Assembly (NCBI RefSeq): GCF_020181615.1
Contig: NZ_CP084029.1
Span: forward strand, 1,413,043-1,477,042
From: [Mycobacterium] crassicus
Lineage (GTDB): Bacteria > Actinomycetota > Actinomycetes > Mycobacteriales > Mycobacteriaceae
Direction of reading: 5' to 3'
Length of the DNA stretch: 64,000 bases
Shown: one piece after another, positions 60,149 to 64,000 of the stretch
How positions within the stretch are numbered: the stretch's first letter is position 1
How the letters are laid out: each line of letters begins with the position of its first letter
Notes under the pieces: model-generated
The model's input: only the letters and a program-made list of their open reading frames with translations
Told to the model about the DNA's origin: nothing
Database searches by the model: none
Position numbers and translations under genes: made by a program

Positions 60149-63100
60149 CGGTTGATGACGGTGGCCCCGAAACCGCTGGGACGGTAGTCGATGTAGATCG
60201 CGTCCTGCGAGAACGGGTAGTAGCCGGAGTTCATCGACTGGCTCGACCACACATACGGGCTGTTGGTCGCGGTTGTGGTGTAGGAGTACAGCAGGGTCTG
60301 ACCGTCGGCGGAGTACACCGAGATGACGGTGCCGACCGGGACCTGCGACCCGATCCCGGCGCTGGGGAACAGCGACTGGGGCAGGGCTCCGTACATGCCG
60401 CCGGAGTCGATCGAGGTGGACACCGGCACCGGAGTCCCGCCATTGATGGACACCATGGTGTCGACGAACGGCGAGCCCGGCAGGGAGATCTCCGGGGTCA
60501 TCGGGTTGGGCCCGAACGTCACCTGCTGCGTGGTCTCGTCGATCAGCACGCCCTGGTTCAGCGCACCCGGCAGCGCCGAGATGATCGTCGACGTTCCGGT
60601 GTAGCCGTTGTTGGGTCCGATGCCGAGCACCCCGACGATGCCGTACTGGTTGAAGTAGTTCGTCATCAGAGTGTTCGACGACGGGTCGACGATATTGACC
60701 GCGGTCGGTTCGGTGACCAGGCCGCCGGGGCACGTGCCGGTCTTGTCGCAGAAGCCGACCGTGGTGTCGTAGGTGTGATAGTTGTAGCTCTGCCCGTTGA
60801 GGCCGGCGTAGCTCGCGCTGCCCGAATAGACCGAGTTGCCCAGCCCGGTGCTGTTGCCCAGCAGCGTCAGACCGGTTGAACCCGTGTCGATCTGAACCGC
60901 CACCGGCGGGCCGCCGTTGATCGAGATGTAGACGATCGGGCTGATCCCGCCGCTTTGCAGGTACAGCGGAATGGTGGCGTTGAGCGGGCTGGTCGGACCG
61001 GCTCCGTTGGCGCCGCCGCCCGATCCGGCGCCGCCGGCACCATGGGCCCCGTTGGCGCCGTTACTGCCGACCGTGCCGCCGTCGCCGCCCACACCGCCGT
61101 TGCCGCCGTCGCCGCCATTGGCTCCGGCACCACCGGCGGCCGCACCGCCCGCCGCCCCGCCGGCGCCGCCGTCCCCGGCCGCCCCGCCGTGGACGTTCGT
61201 TCCCGCCAGGGTGGCGTTGCCGCCGTTGCCGCCGTCACCGCCGCTGCCGCCGGCGCCGGCGTTGCCGCCCGCGCCGGTGTGGGCACCCGAACCGCCGGCA
61301 CCGGCGTTACCACCGGCACCGCCCACTCCTCCGTCGCCGCCGCTGGAGCCCTGCGCGTAGAAACTGCCGGTGGCGTTTCCGCCGTCGCCGCCGGTACCTC
61401 CCACGCCACCGTTGCCGCCGAGTCCGCCGTCGAATCCGGTTGCGCCGGCGCCGCCCGTGCCGCCGGCTCCCGCGGTGCCGCCCTTGCCGCCGTCGCCGCC
61501 GATGCCGACCGGCGCCTTGTTGATCCCGGGTTGTGCGTAGGTGCCGGAGCCGGGTGCACCGCCGTCACCGGCCGCCCCGCCGTTACCTCCGTTGCCGCCG
61601 GTGCCGCCCGCACTGGTGACCCCGGTGCCGCCGGTGCCACCGCCGCCGCCGGTGCCGCCGTCACCGCCGGCTCCTCCGTCGCCGTTGGTACCGAAGCGGC
61701 CGTGCTCGTGCAGGGCGACATTGCCCGCGTAGGCCGAACCGGCGGAACCGCCCTGGCCGCCGGCGCCGCCGTTTCCGCCGTCGAAGCCGCTGCCTGCGCC
61801 GGTGGCTCCCTGATCGCCGAGCCCACCGTTGCCACCCGCGCCGCCGGCGCCGCCATCGCCGCCGCTGCCGTACTGCACGCTGTTGGCCACGTCCAGCGTG
61901 GCGATGCCGTTGCCGCCGCCGTTGCCGCCGGCTCCGCCCTTACCGCCGGCGCCGCCGTTGCCGGTTCCGGCGCCGTGCGCGCTGACGCTGCTGCCGCCCG
62001 CACCACCGGCTCCACCCTGCCCGCCGTTGCCGCCGCTGCCCGGCAGTGTGGCGGTGGGGGGAAGTGCCGATTGGTCCAGGCCGCGACCGCCGTCGCCGGC
62101 CGCGCCGCCGCTGCCGCCGGCCCCGCCGTTGCCGTCGCCCAGCGAGCTGCCGCCCTTGCCGCCGGCCCCGCCGTTGCCGCCATTACCGGCGTTGCCGCCG
62201 CCCGAGCTGGCGACGCCGTTCGCGCCCGTGGCACCGGCGCCGCCGTTCCCGCCGTTGCCGCCATTGCCGTGCAAAGCACCGGTTCCGCCGTCGCCGCCCT
62301 TGCCGCCGTTAGCTCCCGCGGTGGTTGCGCTGTACCCGTTGCCGCCGTTACCGCCGTCACCGGCGTGGCCGGTCGGAGCCGCGCCGGTGGCCCCAGTGGC
62401 CCCGGCACTCGAACCGGCCCCGCCGGTCCCGCCTTGGCCGCCGACTCCTACCTTGCCGCCGTTGCCGCCGTTACCGCCGTTGACAAGGGCGGCGCTGCCG
62501 TTGCCGCCGTTGCCGCCGTTGCCGGGATTGCCACCGGTCCCGCCGGTGCCGCCCGCGCCGCCGACGCCCTGCTGGCCGACCGTGCCGTGTGCGGCGGTGC
62601 CGCCCGCGCCGCCGACGCCGCCGCTCCCGCCTTGCCCGCCCGCTCCGCCGTTGCCGCCGTTGGCCCCGTTGGCGCCGGCCGTGGCCCCGTTGGCGCCGGC
62701 GAATCCGCTGCCACCGGTCCCGCCGGTGCCGCCGACGCCGCCGTTGCCGCCGGTTCCGCCGTTGCCGCCGAGCGCACCGCCGTTGCCGCCCGCGCCGCCG
62801 GCCCCGCCGGTGCTGCCCTGCCCGCCGACGGTGCCGTTGCCGCCGGCCGTGGTCGCGTTGGTGCCCTGAGCGCCGACGCCGCTGTTGCCGCCGGTTCCGC
62901 CGGTGCCACCGTTGCCGTACGCGCCGCCGTTGCCGCCGGTGCCGCCGGTTCCGCCGACTCCGCTGGCGACCGAGTATCCGGCGCCGCCGTCTCCTCCGTT
63001 GCCGCCGGTCTTCTCGCCCAATCCGGCCGCGCCGGCCAGACCGTCGGCGCCGGTTCCGGCCAGGCCGCCGGTCCCGGCCGCGCCGCCCACGCCGGCGGTT

Positions 63101-64000
63101 CCCGCCTTGCCGGTGTCTCCGCCGTTGCCGCCGGCGCCGCCGTCGAGGTGCGTGGCGGTGCCGGCCGCACCGGCTCCACCGTTGCCGCCCGCTCCGGCTA
63201 TGCCGCCGTTCCCGCCCGCCCCGCCGTCGCCGTTCGCGCCCGCCGCACCGTGGCCAGAGGCTCCACCGGCCCCGCCGGCTCCGCCCTGACCGCCGTTGCC
63301 CCCGTTGCCGCCGTCGTGGGCGTTGCCGCCGATGCCCGCGTTGACGGCGAAGTCCCCGGTGGCACCGTTCGCGCCGGTGGATCCGGATCCGCCGTTACCG
63401 CCCGCCCCGCCGTTACCGCCACGGCCGCCCTCGCCGTACTGCGCCGACAGGCTCGAACCGCCGGCACCGCCGACGCCACCCATGCCGCCGGCGGTCCCGA
63501 CGGCACCGGAAGTGCCCGCCACACCGAGCCCGCCGTCGCCGCCGGCACCACCGTTGCCGAAGAACCAGGCCACCGCGTCGCCGCCGGCACCGCCGGCCCC
63601 ACCGACACCGCCGGACAGCGCCGCACCGCCGTCGCCGCCGGCGCCGCCGTTGCCCATGATCGATCCGCCGTCGCCGCCGTGGCCGCCCGCAGCCCCGGCG
63701 CCGCCGTCGCCGCCGGCGCCGCCGTCACCGAACATCCCGGCCGCCCCGCCGTTGCCGCCGATGGCCCCGGCCAGGGTCTGGTTGTAACCGTCGCCGCCGT
63801 CACCGAGCCACAGGCCGCCGGCACCGCCGTTGGGGTTGTCCAACGTCCCGTCGGCGCCATTGCCGATGAAGATCTGGCCTGCCGGGGCGAACTGGTTGAT
63901 GGTGCTGTTGACCATCTCGCCGAACGGGCTGGTGATCCAGGCCTGTGCCTGAGCGTGCAGCGCGGTGTAGATGTCGAAGCCGAACGGGTCGGTGTCGACG
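60145..64000 (-). CDS. Large PGRS protein with C-terminal pepsin-like aspartic protease domain, N-terminus beyond right edge
   Basis: About 1284 residues are visible; the N-terminus lies outside. The first seen part ([45 protein letters not shown]) resembles the head region of the PGRS protein at 12.2-13.5 kb. About 950 residues of GGxGGxGG repeats follow (roughly 61000-63850). The last 285 residues match the mycobacterial PGRS-linked aspartic protease (PecA-like) domain. The first catalytic motif is [14 protein letters not shown] (Asp codon 60886-60888) and the second is [12 protein letters not shown] (Asp codon 60406-60408). [10 protein letters not shown] provides a cysteine pair. Likely surface-exposed or secreted. 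Whether a PE domain or a Sec signal precedes cannot be seen. Confidence 0.82.
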   Translation of the reverse strand, partial: VDTDPFGFDIYTALHAQAQAWITSPFGEMVNSTINQFAPAGQIFIGNGADGTLDNPNGGAGGLWLGDGGDGYNQTLAGAIGGNGGAAGMFGDGGAGGDGGAGAAGGHGGDGGSIMGNGGAGGDGGAALSGGVGGAGGAGGDAVAWFFGNGGAGGDGGLGVAGTSGAVGTAGGMGGVGGAGGSSLSAQYGEGGRGGNGGAGGNGGSGSTGANGATGDFAVNAGIGGNAHDGGNGGNGGQGGAGGAGGASGHGAAGANGDGGAGGNGGIAGAGGNGGAGAAGTATHLDGGAGGNGGDTGKAGTAGVGGAAGTGGLAGTGADGLAGAAGLGEKTGGNGGDGGAGYSVASGVGGTGGTGGNGGAYGNGGTGGTGGNSGVGAQGTNATTAGGNGTVGGQGSTGGAGGAGGNGGALGGNGGTGGNGGVGGTGGTGGSGFAGANGATAGANGANGGNGGAGGQGGSGGVGGAGGTAAHGTVGQQGVGGAGGTGGTGGNPGNGGNGGNGSAALVNGGNGGNGGKVGVGGQGGTGGAGSSAGATGATGAAPTGHAGDGGNGGNGYSATTAGANGGKGGDGGTGALHGNGGNGGNGGAGATGANGVASSGGGNAGNGGNGGAGGKGGSSLGDGNGGAGGSGGAAGDGGRGLDQSALPPTATLPGSGGNGGQGGAGGAGGSSVSAHGAGTGNGGAGGKGGAGGNGGGNGIATLDVANSVQYGSGGDGGAGGAGGNGGLGDQGATGAGSGFDGGNGGAGGQGGSAGSAYAGNVALHEHGRFGTNGDGGAGGDGGTGGGGGTGGTGVTSAGGTGGNGGNGGAAGDGGAPGSGTYAQPGINKAPVGIGGDGGKGGTAGAGGTGGAGATGFDGGLGGNGGVGGTGGDGGNATGSFYAQGSSGGDGGVGGAGGNAGAGGSGAHTGAGGNAGAGGSGGDGGNGGNATLAGTNVHGGAAGDGGAGGAAGGAAAGGAGANGGDGGNGGVGGDGGTVGSNGANGAHGAGGAGSGGGANGAGPTSPLNATIPLYLQSGGISPIVYISINGGPPVAVQIDTGSTGLTLLGNSTGLGNSVYSGSASYAGLNGQSYNYHTYDTTVGFCDKTGTCPGGLVTEPTAVNIVDPSSNTLMTNYFNQYGIVGVLGIGPNNGYTGTSTIISALPGALNQGVLIDETTQQVTFGPNPMTPEISLPGSPFVDTMVSINGGTPVPVSTSIDSGGMYGALPQSLFPSAGIGSQVPVGTVISVYSADGQTLLYSYTTTATNSPYVWSSQSMNSGYYPFSQDAIYIDYRPSGFGATVINR

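Noticed and set aside
60900..63900. Repetitive GCC/GCG stretches resembling a CRISPR or minisatellite array
   Set aside because: They are in-frame GGxGGxGG codons of a PGRS protein, with no constant repeat or spacer structure.

Overview
This 64 kb window is GC-rich chromosome from a non-tuberculous Mycobacterium-type organism. Protein families, GTG/TTG starts, MmpS/MmpL, PGRS proteins, LpqY-SugABC and Kgd all point there. From memory, the gene order follows M. tuberculosis Rv1201c to Rv1259 almost throughout. The exact species cannot be told. PGRS proteins without a visible PE domain suggest a lineage such as the M. terrae complex (Mycolicibacter), but that is inference.

Layout. 0-9.7 kb: dapD (cut by the left edge) diverges from dapE, followed by an AAA-type ATPase, a LOG-family protein, fadD6, folP2, gpgS, a DivIVA-like protein, tag and a DUF3117 protein. 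9.7-12.2 kb: the glycogen/maltosyl-phosphate pair glgM/glgC. 12.2-19 kb: a secreted PGRS-DUF2599 protein, two tandem ICMT-like membrane methyltransferases, an ABC exporter with its TetR repressor and an O-methyltransferase-like gene. 19-25 kb: the envelope-stress block sigE-rseA-htrA-tatB, then mrp and a lytic transglycosylase. 25-29.4 kb: DUF1003 and MgtE-N/CBS proteins, a malyl-CoA-lyase-like enzyme, a DUF4190 protein and a GSP17M-like protein. 29.4-35.4 kb: the trehalose importer lpqY-sugABC with a SUFU-domain gene, then corA. 35.6-43.5 kb: central carbon genes mdh, malic enzyme and kgd, with lpqZ and an SDR between them. 43.6-50.3 kb: membrane protein, MFS exporter, lprE, deaD and an acyltransferase. 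50.3-56.8 kb: a TetR-CYP130 operon divergent from a four-gene mmpS-mmpL-small membrane protein-TetR operon, which looks accessory. 56.8-64 kb: an FAD-linked oxidase, udgB, a luciferase-like oxidoreductase and a large PGRS protein with a pepsin-like C-terminus that runs off the right edge.

Points of interest. The MmpS/MmpL cluster carries a regulator with two DNA-binding domains, and its promoter has a perfect palindrome between -35 and -10. Two PGRS proteins have non-PE ends. A 54-bp tandem repeat copies the 3' end of kgd. SigE has a probable internal promoter and start. At least a dozen genes show a TANNNT box 6-8 bases before the start codon, as expected for leaderless mRNAs.

No gene-free stretch exceeds 300 bases. 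No tRNA, rRNA, CRISPR array, insertion sequence or prophage was seen.
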